NCBI RefSeq assembly: GCF_002232035.1
Contig: NZ_NKXR01000010.1
Span: 31,775 to 95,774 of the forward strand
DNA: 64,000 nt
From: Collinsella sp. TF06-26
GTDB taxonomy: Bacteria; Actinomycetota; Coriobacteriia; Coriobacteriales; Coriobacteriaceae
Reading direction: 5' to 3'
Both the position numbers and the translations under genes were made by a program. This document shows positions 53,711 to 63,082 of the stretch, one piece after another. The notes under the pieces are model-generated. The model was not told the DNA's origin, made no database searches, and saw only the letters and a program-made list of their open reading frames with translations. Numbering within the stretch: position 1 is the first letter of the stretch; each line of letters opens with the position of its first letter.

Positions 53711-55195
53711 CTACAGGCAGACGCCGTCCTTCCAGATGCTGATCTCGTGACAGCCGCGGCGCTCGGCACTCGTAAGCTTGCCGCTCGCCGTCTCTAGCAC
53801 CAGCTGGTACAGGTCGTGGGCAGCCTCGTCGAGCGTACGCTCGCCCGTGGCGACCACGCCGGCGTTAAAGTCCATCCAGTTGGCCTTGTGGTCGCACAGA
53901 CGCTGGTTGGTGAACACCTTGAGTGTAGGCGCCGGTGCGCCAAACGGCGTGCCGCGGCCGGTCGAGAACAGGATTACGTGGCAGCCGGCAGCCGTCAGGG
54001 CCGTGGTGGATACCATGTCGTTACCCGGGCCGCACAGCATGTTCAGGCCATGCTTGGTAGCCTGACCGGCATACGGCAGCACGTCGACGATGGGGGCAGA
54101 TCCGCCCTTTTGCACGCAGCCGCAGCTCTTGTCCTCGAGCGTGGTAATGCCGCCGTCCTTGTTGCCGGGGCTCGGGTTCTCATAGACGACCTCGCCGTGG
54201 CTGATAAAGTAGTCCTTAAAGCCGTTGAGCATGTCGGCCGCTGCGTTAAAGACGTCCTGGCTCTCACAGCGATCGAGCAGAATGCTCTCCGCGCCAAACA
54301 TCTCGGGAACCTCGGTGAGCACCGACGTGCCGCCGCGGGCGACAACCATATCGCTCACGCGACCGATCGTGGGGTTGGCGATAATGCCCGAAAGACCGTC
54401 AGAGCCGCCGCACTTAAGGCCAATGACCAGCTCGGAGGCAGGAATGGGCTCACGCTTGGCCTGCTTGGCCAGGTCGGCAAGCTCGGACAGGATCTTGTGG
54501 CCCTCGACCTGCTCGTCGGCTACATCCTGACAGGTGAGGAAGCGAACGCGCTCGCGATCGAAGTCACCGAGCTCGTCGAGCACCTGCCGGTGCGTGCAGT
54601 TTTCGCAACCGAGCGACAGGAACAGCACGCCCGCAGCATTTGCGTGACGCGAGAGCGCCACCAGCAGACGGCGCGTCTGGGCATGGTCGGCACCGGTCTG
54701 CGAGCAGCCAAAGGGATGCGGGAAGTAGTAAACGCCCTCCAGCGAGCCCTCGACCAGATCCTGAGCCTGCTCGCACATGGCACGTGCGACCTCGTTGACG
54801 CAGCCGACCGTGGGGATGATCCACAGTTCGTTGCGCGTGGCGGCGCGGCCGTCAGCGCGGCGGAAGCCCATAAAGGTCTCGGGCTCAACCGGCTCAACGA
54901 CCGGATGCGTCGGGTTGTAAGCGTACTCGACCTCGCCCGAAAGGTTGGTCTTGACGTTATGCGTATGAAGCCACTGACCGGGCTGGATGTCGCCCGTCAC
55001 GTGGCCGATAGGAAGACCGTACTTGACGACGTCCTCCCCCGCCGCAATGGCACGCACGGCCATCTTGTGGCCCTGCGGAATATCCTCCGCGGCAACGACC
55101 TCGCCCACCCCGGGAACCGCGACGGCGGTGCCCTTGGCAAGCGGCGACAGCGCGACGATCACGTTGTCGTCCGGATTGATCTGGATAGTATTCAT
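53711..55195 (-). CDS. uxaA: Altronate dehydratase
   Basis: 494 residues. It converts D-altronate to KDG in the galacturonate branch. The N-terminal SAF-type domain (VAAEDIPQGHKMAVRAIAAGEDVVKYG, GQWLHTHNVKT) and C-terminal part (WIIPTVGCVN, HPFGCSQTGADH, LGCENCTH, GLKCGGSDGLSG) are characteristic, and Cys residues for a metal are conserved. The start at 55195 has AGGA upstream. It is last in the uxaC-uxaB-uxaA operon, 78 bases after uxaB. Confidence 0.95.
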   Translation of the reverse strand: MNTIQINPDDNVIVALSPLAKGTAVAVPGVGEVVAAEDIPQGHKMAVRAIAAGEDVVKYGLPIGHVTGDIQPGQWLHTHNVKTNLSGEVEYAYNPTHPVVEPVEPETFMGFRRADGRAATRNELWIIPTVGCVNEVARAMCEQAQDLVEGSLEGVYYFPHPFGCSQTGADHAQTRRLLVALSRHANAAGVLFLSLGCENCTHRQVLDELGDFDRERVRFLTCQDVADEQVEGHKILSELADLAKQAKREPIPASELVIGLKCGGSDGLSGIIANPTIGRVSDMVVARGGTSVLTEVPEMFGAESILLDRCESQDVFNAAADMLNGFKDYFISHGEVVYENPSPGNKDGGITTLEDKSCGCVQKGGSAPIVDVLPYAGQATKHGLNMLCGPGNDMVSTTALTAAGCHVILFSTGRGTPFGAPAPTLKVFTNQRLCDHKANWMDFNAGVVATGERTLDEAAHDLYQLVLETASGKLTSAERRGCHEISIWKDGVCL

Positions 55196-55273
55196 CACGA
55201 AGAGTCCTAACCCTACAGGTTGAGCAGAAGTCAGCGGGCGCCTGCCAGTTGCCCGGCGGGCGCACAGAAGGAT

Positions 55274-56788
55274 TTAGGCCTGGGCGTTGGCGAAGGCCTG
55301 CTTGGCGCCCTCGACGCGCACGACGGCAAGCGCGTTGACGACAAACTCCTCAAGGCCGGCGATCTGCGTAAGGTCCTCGCCCCACATCTGCTCGTTGCTG
55401 AGCACGTCGTGCACCAGCTCGGCATCGTCTGCACCGGCGTGGGCGGCGTAGAAGTCGAGCACGAAGGCGTCGTCCTGAGCGGCGAACTCGGTGCCGTCGG
55501 CGCGGCGCAGGTGCAGGCCATCGCCCTCGCGAGCAACGAGCTCCTGCGTATAGAAGGCAATGAGCGTAGCGAGGCTCGTCGCCAGGCACTTGGGCAGGCT
55601 GCCGGTCTCGGCAACATAGTCCTTGAGCGTGGGCAGGTCGCGAGCGCGCCATTTGGCGGTTGAGTTGAGGCAAATGGAGAGCAGCGCGTGGTCGATAAAC
55701 GGGTTGTCGAAGCGGTTCTCGACGGCGGCGGCAAAGGCCTTGCAGTCCTCGACATCCAGATCGGCGGCAAGCGTCGGGATGACCTCGTCGTAGAGCATGG
55801 TGTTCATGAAGCCACGGACGGTCTCGTCGTGCATGCAATCGCGCACGATGTCAAAGCCGGCAACCCAGGAGCCCGGAACAAAGGCAGTGTGGGCGCCGTT
55901 GAGGATGCGGACCTTGCGCTTCTTGTACGGGGTGACATCGGGGGTCACAAAGACGCCCGGCAGGCCGGCCTTCACGAAGGGCAGCTTCTCGGCAAGTGAC
56001 TCGTCGCCCTGGATACCCCACATCTGGAAGGGCTCGCGCACGGCCAGGAAAGGATCCTCGTAGCCCAGGCGCTCGGCCACGGCAGCGGCCTCCTTGGGGT
56101 CGCGGATGCGGCCGGGGACGATAGTGTCGACGAGCGTGGTGCAGACGGTGCAGTCGTTGGCCATCCACTGCGCAAACTCGTCCTCCCAGCCCCAGTCGCT
56201 CACGTACTGGTTCATGATGCGCAGCAGCTCCTCGCCGTTGTGATCGATGAGCTCACAGGCGAGCACGATGACGCCCGGCTTGCCGGCGGCCCAGCGGGTG
56301 TGGAGCACCTGGACAAGCTTGGCGGGGAAGCTCGCGGGCGGCATGTCGTCGGCCTTGCAGGACGGATCGTAGGCGATACCGGCCTCGGTGGTGTTGGAGA
56401 CGATAATCTCCAAATCGTCGGAGACGGCGACCTCCATCATGGCGCGGTAGTCGTCCTCACGATACGGATTGAGGCAGCGACTGCAGGCGCTGATCACACG
56501 GGACTCGTCGACCGTGTTGCCGTTCTCCTTACCGCGCACCAGCACGGTGTACAGGTCGTCCTGGGCATTGATGCCGTCGGCAAAGCCAAAGGCACCGCTG
56601 ATGGGCTGGACCATGACAACCTTGCCGTTCCAGCCGGTTGCCTCGTTGCCCATGTCAAAGAAGCGGTCGACAAAGGCGCGCAGGAAATTGCCCTCGCCAA
56701 ACTGCAGAACCTTCTCGGGCGCGTCCTTGGGCAGCAGGTAGCCCTTGTAGCCGATCTTCTCGAGCGTCTCGTAGCTGATGTTCTCCAT
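55274..56788 (-). CDS. uxaB: Tagaturonate reductase (altronate oxidoreductase)
   Basis: 504 residues. It reduces D-tagaturonate to D-altronate with NADH. QFGEGNFLRAFVDRFF is the dinucleotide-binding opening of the mannitol-dehydrogenase/UxaB family, and RKVRILNGAHTAFVPGSWVAGFD contains the conserved Lys/Asn/His region of the active site. GGAGAG lies before the start. It is the middle gene of the operon; a hairpin (56825-56860) in the 96-base gap after uxaC may tune expression. Confidence 0.95.
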   Translation of the reverse strand: MENISYETLEKIGYKGYLLPKDAPEKVLQFGEGNFLRAFVDRFFDMGNEATGWNGKVVMVQPISGAFGFADGINAQDDLYTVLVRGKENGNTVDESRVISACSRCLNPYREDDYRAMMEVAVSDDLEIIVSNTTEAGIAYDPSCKADDMPPASFPAKLVQVLHTRWAAGKPGVIVLACELIDHNGEELLRIMNQYVSDWGWEDEFAQWMANDCTVCTTLVDTIVPGRIRDPKEAAAVAERLGYEDPFLAVREPFQMWGIQGDESLAEKLPFVKAGLPGVFVTPDVTPYKKRKVRILNGAHTAFVPGSWVAGFDIVRDCMHDETVRGFMNTMLYDEVIPTLAADLDVEDCKAFAAAVENRFDNPFIDHALLSICLNSTAKWRARDLPTLKDYVAETGSLPKCLATSLATLIAFYTQELVAREGDGLHLRRADGTEFAAQDDAFVLDFYAAHAGADDAELVHDVLSNEQMWGEDLTQIAGLEEFVVNALAVVRVEGAKQAFANAQA

Positions 56789-56824
56789 CGATGTCTCTCC
56801 TTAAATTGCTGTTAGCGTGCAGGC

Positions 56825-56860
56825 AAAACGGGGGCGCCGCGTGTGGCAACGGCGCTCCCG
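56825..56860 (-). terminator. Hairpin in the uxaC-uxaB gap
   Basis: GGGAGCGCCG and CGGCGCCCCC pair around a 10-base loop, with GTTTTGCC on the minus strand. The short T-run suggests partial termination or mRNA processing within the operon. Confidence 0.5.
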
Positions 56861-56884
56861 AGTTCGGTGTGATTCGATGCGGGT

Positions 56885-58312
56885 TTAGGCCTCGACGGTA
56901 TCCAGGTCAAAGCCAAAGTAGCGGACCGCGTTGTTGTAGCTGATGTCGCGCACGATGGCTCCCAGCAGCTCCATGTCGGCGGGGTACTTGCCCTGCTCGA
57001 CCCACTCGCCGATCACGCCGCACAGCACGCGACGGAAGTACTCGTGACGCGGGTAGGACAGGAAGGAGCGGGAATCGGTAAGCATGCCCACAAAGTTGCC
57101 CAGCACGCCCTCGTTAGCCAGAGCCGTAAGCTGCTCGCGCATACCGATCTCGTTGTCGTTGAACCACCAGGCAGAGCCGTTCTGGATCTTGCCGGCGGTC
57201 GGAGCCTCCTGGAAGCAGCCCATCACGGTATCGATCATGGTGTTGTCGATGGGGTTCAGGCTGTACAGGATGGTCTTGGGCAGACCCGTGGACTCCTGGA
57301 TGGAGTTGAGGAAATCGGCCAGCTGGTCGGACGGCGTGTAGTTGGAGATGCAGTCGTAGCCGGTGTCGGGACCGAGCTTGGCGAACATAGCGCGGTTGTT
57401 GTCACGCTTGCAGCCAAAGTGCAGCTGCATGGCCCAGCCAAGGCGGACATACTCGCCGGCGACGAACTGCATAAAGGCCGTCTTGTACTTGAGGACCTCG
57501 TCCTCGGTAAGCGGCTCGGCGGCAAGGCCCTTGGCAAAGATAGTCTCGATCTCGTCGGCGGTAGCCGGAACGTACATAACGTAGTCGAGCGCGTGGTCGG
57601 AAGCGCGGCAGCCCAGCTCGTGGGCGACCTCGTAGCGCTTGGAGATGGCGGCCTTCATGCCCTCGAAGTCGCTGATCTCAACGCCAGCAACCTCGGAGAG
57701 ATGCTTGCAGTAGTCGGCGAACTCCTGGCCACGCTCGATGCGCAGGGCGGCATCGGGGCGCATGGCGGGAACGACCTGAACGTCAAAACTGTCGTCGGCG
57801 GCAATCTTCTTGTGCCACTCAAAGCTGTCGGCGGGGTCGTCGGTAGTGCAGATCATGCGGACGTTGGACTGCTTGATGAGGTTGCGGCAGGTAAAGCTGG
57901 CCTCGGCGAGCTTGGCGTTGGCAAGGTCCCAGACCTCCTGAGCGGTTTTGCCGTTCAGGACGCCCTCGTAGCCAAAGTAACGCTTAAGCTCCAGGTGGCT
58001 CCACTCAAAGACGGGGTTGCCCACGCAACGGCCCAGGGTCTCGGCCCACTTCTGGAACTTCTCGCGAGCAGGGGCATCGCCGGTAATGAAGCGCTCGTCG
58101 ACGCCGTTGGCACGCATCAGGCGCCACTTGTAGTGGTCACCGCCCAGCCAAACCTCGGTGATGTTCTCAAAACGCTTGTCGTCCCAGATCTCCTTGGGAG
58201 AAATGTGGCAGTGGTAGTCAACGATGGGCATACCCTCGGCAAAGTTGTGGAACAGCTCCTCACCGGTTTTGGTGCTCAGCAGGAAATCCTGATCGTCCAT
58301 GAAGTTTTTCAT
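56885..58312 (-). CDS. uxaC: Uronate isomerase
   Basis: 475 residues from the ATG with AAGGGG 7 bases upstream. It isomerises galacturonate to tagaturonate, and glucuronate to fructuronate. The amidohydrolase fold is seen in VDYHCHISPKEIWDD with the metal-binding HxH, ICTTDDPADSFEWH, the long LHFGCKRDNN segment and LTDSRSFLSYPRHEYFRR near the end. It heads the uxaCBA operon. Two GntR-type operators (58366-58380 and 58403-58418) lie in its promoter. Confidence 0.96.
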   Translation of the reverse strand: MKNFMDDQDFLLSTKTGEELFHNFAEGMPIVDYHCHISPKEIWDDKRFENITEVWLGGDHYKWRLMRANGVDERFITGDAPAREKFQKWAETLGRCVGNPVFEWSHLELKRYFGYEGVLNGKTAQEVWDLANAKLAEASFTCRNLIKQSNVRMICTTDDPADSFEWHKKIAADDSFDVQVVPAMRPDAALRIERGQEFADYCKHLSEVAGVEISDFEGMKAAISKRYEVAHELGCRASDHALDYVMYVPATADEIETIFAKGLAAEPLTEDEVLKYKTAFMQFVAGEYVRLGWAMQLHFGCKRDNNRAMFAKLGPDTGYDCISNYTPSDQLADFLNSIQESTGLPKTILYSLNPIDNTMIDTVMGCFQEAPTAGKIQNGSAWWFNDNEIGMREQLTALANEGVLGNFVGMLTDSRSFLSYPRHEYFRRVLCGVIGEWVEQGKYPADMELLGAIVRDISYNNAVRYFGFDLDTVEA

Positions 58313-58365
58313 CAAACAACCCCTTTGTTGGCGGAGCGAGCGCACGATGCGCTCGTTATCCTCTA

Positions 58366-58418
58366 GGTGAACGTTCACTATACTAATTCATTGCGACTTA
58401 AAAGGTGAACGTTCACCT
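58366..58418 (-). promoter_or_regulatory. uxaC promoter with two GntR-type operators
   Basis: AGGTGAACGTTCACCT (58403-58418), a perfect 16-bp palindrome, and GGTGAACGTTCACTA (58366-58380). A -35-like TTCACC lies in the first site, and TAGTAT follows after 18 bases on the minus strand. The layout resembles the transporter promoter. Confidence 0.75.
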
Positions 58419-58550
58419 AACCACCATGGGGTGAACGGTCGATTTTGCCCGTTCAACGGTTACTGGAGCCGTGACTTGTATGTAGTGCGAATTGGCAGGC
58501 GTCCCCGAATACCGAACTTGAGCGCTTTGGCCAGGTGGGTCATGTTCCGC

Positions 58551-58743
58551 CGTGCATTTTTGGGAGTATTCAGCATCGGAGCGCACCGCGCACCGTCTTC
58601 GAAGCCCTATCTGATGCTCATATTGCGCCCAATCGGCATAAATAAGTGCCCCCGATGGCGAATTACGCCATCGGGGGCACTTAAAACAGTCGTCCTAGCC
58701 TCTTTCGGGACACGCCATTGCTGAATACTCCAAAAAATGCACG
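58551..58743. mobile_element. MITE-like element with 25-bp terminal inverted repeats
   Basis: CGTGCATTTTTGGGAGTATT (58551 onward) and its complement ending at 58743 form 25-bp arms with one mismatch, 143 bases apart. Inside is a long hairpin (58646-58682, GTGCCCCCGATGGCG and complement). No ORF lies between. It sits between uxaC and the leftward LacI gene, and its inner hairpin may act as a terminator. Confidence 0.6.
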
Positions 58744-58771
58744 TCGCAAGAGGGGGTACCTGACTAAACGG

Positions 58772-59851
58772 CTAAATTCCCGCAAGCTCGCAGTAGCGGT
58801 CGACGTTGCTGGCAAACACCATCTCCACAGCACCCTTCTGCACGGGCTCCGCCGGAGTTTTACCCCACAGCAGATACTCGCCCAAGGTCTTGGCGCCACG
58901 GTAGGCCAGGCTCACCGGGTCCTTATAGACAATATTGGTAAAGATGCCACGGCGCAAGGCCAAGGCGCTCTCGGGGAACAGGTCGTTGCCGATTACCATG
59001 ACCTTGCCGGCCTTGCCGCTCGAAACAAGCGCGTCGGCGACCACCTCGGAACCAACGGCAAAAACGCTACAGATGAGCTCGGGAGCATCCGGCGCACTCA
59101 AGCGCTGCTCAAGCTCGCGCTCGAGCTGTTTGACTTGCGCATGGGCGCCGGCAAGGTCCTCAACCTGCCATGGAATATCGTGTTCGCGCAGGTAATTATG
59201 AAAGGCGCGGGCGGTCAGGTAGTGTGAATCGGTATAGGGGTCGCCCGCCAACAGGAGCACGCGGGCGTCAGCCCCAGAAGCGTGGACCAGATTTGACGCC
59301 TGCTCTGCCATAAGACTGCCCGCTGCGGAATAGTCCGCCAGACTGGCACCCAGGCGATCGAGGTGCGGGCGGTCGCCGTCTACGAGCTCGATTGTCACGC
59401 CCGCCTCGGCAATCTGCCTCAAGAGCTCGGTCGCGCGGTCATCGCCCGGAACATAGGCAAGCAGACCGTCAATCTTCTCGCCTACCTGCAGACGCTCATC
59501 AATCAGCTCGAGCGCATCGGCGTAGCCGCCCACGCCAAATTCTACGCGCTCAACCGTAATGCCCTGATCGATGACCTCCTGCTCAAAGCGGTTGCAGCCT
59601 TCCCAAAGGTAACGGAAAAAGTACGCCCCCTCGCACGATGCGCGGGGCAGGCAAAACACCAGGTTGATATCCTTGCGGCGCAGGCTCGAGGCACTCGTAT
59701 TGCGATGGTAACCCATGGCCTCGGCCTTAGCATTCACCTTGGAGCGCACGGATTCGCTCACGCCGGCCTTACCCGTCAGGGCCTTGTGCACGGTATTGAT
59801 GGAAACGCCAAGCTCGGCGGCTATGTCCTTCATGGTTACGCGAGCGCTCAT
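58772..59851 (-). CDS. LacI-family regulator, second
   Basis: 359 residues with GGAG before the start. The helix-turn-helix reads MKDIAAELGVSINTVHKAL; the core is a periplasmic-binding-type ligand domain of the sugar-responsive kind (GKVMVIGNDLFPESALALRRGIFTNIVYKDP). It has Lys, not Ser/Tyr, after VH in the recognition helix, so its operator should differ from that of the KdgR-like protein. Adjacent genes are uxaC and the feo locus. Control of pectin genes is likely but not shown. Confidence 0.82.
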   Translation of the reverse strand: MSARVTMKDIAAELGVSINTVHKALTGKAGVSESVRSKVNAKAEAMGYHRNTSASSLRRKDINLVFCLPRASCEGAYFFRYLWEGCNRFEQEVIDQGITVERVEFGVGGYADALELIDERLQVGEKIDGLLAYVPGDDRATELLRQIAEAGVTIELVDGDRPHLDRLGASLADYSAAGSLMAEQASNLVHASGADARVLLLAGDPYTDSHYLTARAFHNYLREHDIPWQVEDLAGAHAQVKQLERELEQRLSAPDAPELICSVFAVGSEVVADALVSSGKAGKVMVIGNDLFPESALALRRGIFTNIVYKDPVSLAYRGAKTLGEYLLWGKTPAEPVQKGAVEMVFASNVDRYCELAGI

Positions 59852-59994
59852 GGGGTTACTCCGTTATAGATAAGTTGCCAATTAACAGTACAGGTAACGA
59901 TACCCCAAAATCACTCTTCGACTCGCCGCACTCGCCCCCAAATGTGCAAAGCGCCCCGCAAACGGATGCTCGCGAGGCGCTTGGATGACGGACC

Positions 59995-60195
59995 TTACTT
60001 GATACCGCGGCCCAAGTCTTCGGCAATTTTGTCCACGCCCTTAAGTGCGGCGCAGGTTTTTTTGTTGGAACAATGTCCCGTGCAAACGCCGCCCTGAGCG
60101 CAGTCGGCGCAGGTGCCCTTGCGATAAATGCGCACGCACACGGCGACAAACGCAATGCCGATAACAGCCAGTACAACAATATCGATAGGTGCCAT
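59995..60195 (-). CDS. FeoB-associated Cys-rich membrane protein
   Basis: 66 residues with GAGGAGG upstream. One N-terminal helix (IDIVVLAVIGIAFVAVCV) is followed by a Cys-rich part (CADCAQGGVCTGHC...C, six or more Cys) and a basic/acidic tail. Small one-helix Cys-rich proteins of this kind stand next to feoB in many Gram-positive bacteria and may help bind or pass ferrous iron. It lies 175 bases after feoB, beyond a terminator. Confidence 0.8.
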   Translation of the reverse strand: MAPIDIVVLAVIGIAFVAVCVRIYRKGTCADCAQGGVCTGHCSNKKTCAALKGVDKIAEDLGRGIK

Positions 60196-60308
60196 AGCAA
60201 GCCTCCTCTAGTTAACCATCACTTACTTTACCCCATTCTCCACCTGCCAAAAAGGGACAGGTATATTTTGGTCGGTTTTATCTGCGGAGACGCCACATCT
60301 CCCTCACC

Positions 60309-60342
60309 AAAAAGCCCGAGTGTCGCTGGGACACCCGGGCTC
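60309..60342 (-). terminator. Terminator of feoB
   Basis: AGCCCGGGTGTCC and near-complement around a short loop, with TTTTTGG on the minus strand, 29 bases after the stop. Confidence 0.88.
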
Positions 60343-60370
60343 GTGGAAAGGGGCTGATCCTTATTCGGAC

Positions 60371-62698
60371 TTAAGCGGAAACTGCAGCGGAAGCGGTGTT
60401 GGTCTCGTCCTCGTCGGTCCAAGCGTGCTTGGGCATGGGACGGAAGATCTGGAAGAGCATCGCAGCCAGCAGCACGATGGCCACAACCGTCCAGATACCA
60501 AACTGCCCAAGAACAAGCAGGTTATAGAACTGGTTGATGAACAGGCCGATGACCCAAGCAAAGGCACACTCGTAGCCGATGGCAATCGCGGTCCACTTAC
60601 CGGAGTTCATCTGGTTACGGATGGTGCCGATAGCGGCAAAGCACGGAGCGCACAGCAGGTTGAAGGCACCAAAGGCGACGCAAGCGCCCATGGTCGGGAA
60701 CATAGCCGCAAACGCGGTCCACAGGCTCGGGTCGGTCTCGCCGGCGTCGGCAACGGACAGCAGCGAGCCGGCGGTGGCGACAACGTTCTCCTTGGCGACG
60801 AGGCCAGAGACGGTCAGTGCGGTGGCCTGCCAGGTGCTAAAGCCGAGCGGGGCGAAGATCCAAGCGACCAGGTTGCCGAACATGGCAAGCACGGAGTAAT
60901 CCATGAACTCCTCGGGGATGCCCTCCATGGAAGGCAGGTAGCCAAAGGCGCCGTTGTAGCTACCAAAGTTGGAGAGGAACCAAACGACGACGGTGGACGC
61001 AAAGATGACCGTGCCGGCCTTCTTGATAAAGGCGAAGCAGCGCTCCCACACGTGCAGCGCCCAAGAGCGGATAGCCGGGAAGTGGTAGGCAGGAAGCTCC
61101 ATAACAAACGGCGTCGGGCGGCCGGCGAAGAGCTTGGTCTTCTTGAGCATGAGGCCCGAGGCAATGACGGCAAAGACGCCCAGGAAGTAGAAGAGCGGGC
61201 TGATCCACGCAGCGGTGGTAGAAGAGTCGCCAATGATGGAACCCATAAGCAGGGCGATGATCGGCAGCTTGGCGCCGCAAGGGATGAACGTGGTGGTCAT
61301 GACCGTCATGCGGCGGTCCTTCTCGTTCTCGATGGTCTTGGTAGCCATGACGCCGGGGACGCCGCAGCCCGAGGACACGAGCATGGGGATAAAGGACTTA
61401 CCGGACAGGCCAAAGCGGCGGAACACGCGGTCCATGATGAAGGCGACGCGGGCCATGTAGCCGCAGTCCTCCAGGAAGGACAGCATCACAAAGAGCAGGA
61501 ACATCTGCGGCACAAAGCCAAAGATTGCACCCAGGCCGCCGACGATGCCGTCGCAGACCAGCGAATCGACCAGGCCGCCGTCCTCGGTGCCGCCCGCCAC
61601 AAGGGCGTCGTGCACCATGGTGGTGATACCCGGGACATAGGGGCCGTACTGTGCCGGGTCGACCGAGTCGGCATTGTCGCCCGCAGCCTCAACAGCTGCG
61701 TCATAGGCGTCGCGACCCTGACCGAGCACGTACCAGCCGTCGGTGCCGAAGAGTTGGTCGTTGGTGAAGTCAGTCACCGTGCCGCCGAGGGTAGAAACGG
61801 CGATGTAGTACACGCAGAACATGATCACGACGAAGATCGGCAGACCGAGGATGCGGTTGGTAACCACACGGTCGATCTTCTCGGAAGTGCTCATCTTGGC
61901 CGGAGCCTTGGTGAGGCACTCGTCGATGATGTGGGCAATCACGCCGTAGCGCTCGCCGGTGATGATGGACTCGGCATCGTCGTCGCAATCCTGCTCGCAC
62001 TGGGCGACCAGCTGCTCGACGCGAGCGGCTTTCTCCTTAGTGAGGTTGATGAGCTTGCAGGCGTCCGCGTCGCGCTCGAACAGCTTGACGGCGTAGTAGC
62101 GACGCTTGTTGGCGGGAACGCTCGCCGGCAGATTGTTCTCGATGTGGTCCAGAACGTCCTCGATGGAGGAATCGAACTTGTGCTCCGGCACCTGGCCCTT
62201 GGAAGCAGCGGACTTCTTGACCTGCTCGAACAGCTCGTTGATGCCCTTGTTCTTAAGGGCCGAGATCATCATGACCGGGCAGCCGAGCTTCTTGGAGAGC
62301 TTGTCCGTGTCGATCTTGTCGCCGTTCTTCTCGACCAAGTCGGCCATGTTGAGGGCGACGACCACGGGCAGGCCGGTCTCGATAACCTGAAGCGCTAGGT
62401 ACAGGTTGCGCTCGAGGTTGGTGGCGTCGACCACCTGGACGACGACATCGGGCTCGCCGCTCATGAGGTAATCGCGCGAGCACTGCTCCTCGGGGCTATA
62501 GGGAGAAAGCGAGTAGATGCCGGGGAGGTCCGTGATGGTAACGTTCTTGTCGCTCAGGAGCTTGGCTTCCTTTTTCTCAACCGTGACACCGGGCCAGTTG
62601 CCAACGTAGCCGTTGGCGCCGGTGATCAGGTTGAAAAGCGTGGTCTTGCCGCAGTTGGGGTTACCCGCCAGCGCGACATGGATCTGAGAATCCGCCAT
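60371..62698 (-). CDS. feoB: Ferrous iron transporter B
   Basis: 775 residues with AAGAAGGA before the start. The N-terminal G domain has GNPNCGKTT (G1), VTVEKKE (G2), DLPGIYSL (G3) and NMAD (G4). A helical linker leads to two Gate-type membrane halves, with SSGCGVPGVMA and PCGAKLPI. It moves Fe2+ across the membrane. FeoA-type genes lie directly upstream. A dyad AAGTTAG-N6-CTAACTT (62774-62793) in the leader could be a metal-regulator site. Confidence 0.97.
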   Translation of the reverse strand: MADSQIHVALAGNPNCGKTTLFNLITGANGYVGNWPGVTVEKKEAKLLSDKNVTITDLPGIYSLSPYSPEEQCSRDYLMSGEPDVVVQVVDATNLERNLYLALQVIETGLPVVVALNMADLVEKNGDKIDTDKLSKKLGCPVMMISALKNKGINELFEQVKKSAASKGQVPEHKFDSSIEDVLDHIENNLPASVPANKRRYYAVKLFERDADACKLINLTKEKAARVEQLVAQCEQDCDDDAESIITGERYGVIAHIIDECLTKAPAKMSTSEKIDRVVTNRILGLPIFVVIMFCVYYIAVSTLGGTVTDFTNDQLFGTDGWYVLGQGRDAYDAAVEAAGDNADSVDPAQYGPYVPGITTMVHDALVAGGTEDGGLVDSLVCDGIVGGLGAIFGFVPQMFLLFVMLSFLEDCGYMARVAFIMDRVFRRFGLSGKSFIPMLVSSGCGVPGVMATKTIENEKDRRMTVMTTTFIPCGAKLPIIALLMGSIIGDSSTTAAWISPLFYFLGVFAVIASGLMLKKTKLFAGRPTPFVMELPAYHFPAIRSWALHVWERCFAFIKKAGTVIFASTVVVWFLSNFGSYNGAFGYLPSMEGIPEEFMDYSVLAMFGNLVAWIFAPLGFSTWQATALTVSGLVAKENVVATAGSLLSVADAGETDPSLWTAFAAMFPTMGACVAFGAFNLLCAPCFAAIGTIRNQMNSGKWTAIAIGYECAFAWVIGLFINQFYNLLVLGQFGIWTVVAIVLLAAMLFQIFRPMPKHAWTDEDETNTASAAVSA

Positions 62699-62773
62699 TC
62701 AATCCTTCTTCCTTGTGTGCCTGCGCTGCTTTCTCCGCGCGGGCTGGATAATGTGCTTCAACGTTGCAAGTTT

Positions 62774-62793
62774 AAGTTAGAAAATCCTAACTT
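62774..62793. promoter_or_regulatory. Dyad between feoA and feoB
   Basis: AAGTTAG-N6-CTAACTT, resembling DtxR/MntR-type boxes (TTAGG...CTAA). It lies about 76 bases upstream of feoB. Confidence 0.5.
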
Positions 62794-62821
62794 TATCTGC
62801 AGAAATATTCGCCGTCGGCCC

Positions 62822-63043
62822 TTACTGGACCTCGACGACGGCAGCCTCCTCCTTGCGGATGGAAAGCTCGTAGCCGCGCACGTTGATCTCGACCGGATCA
62901 CCGAGCGGTGCAACCTTTACGACCTTGAACGAAGTGCCCTTGATGAGCCCCAGGTCCATGAGGTGGCGGCGCAGCGCGCCCTCACCGTGAAGCTTGACGA
63001 TGGTAGAGCTCTCGCCCACCTTAACGTCACCCAACGTCTTCAT
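62822..63043 (-). CDS. feoA: FeoA-type protein, second copy
   Basis: 73 residues with AAAGGGGG before the start. The SH3-like fold is recognised by LGDVKVGESSTIVKL, RRHLMDLGLIKGTSF and VEINVRGYELSIRK. FeoA interacts with FeoB at the inner membrane. It lies 39 bases downstream of another feoA gene, so two FeoA-like subunits serve one FeoB. Confidence 0.93.
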   Translation of the reverse strand: MKTLGDVKVGESSTIVKLHGEGALRRHLMDLGLIKGTSFKVVKVAPLGDPVEINVRGYELSIRKEEAAVVEVQ

Positions 63044-63082
63044 TTACTTGTCCCCCTTTCAGTTTTTACAGAATGCTGCGGA

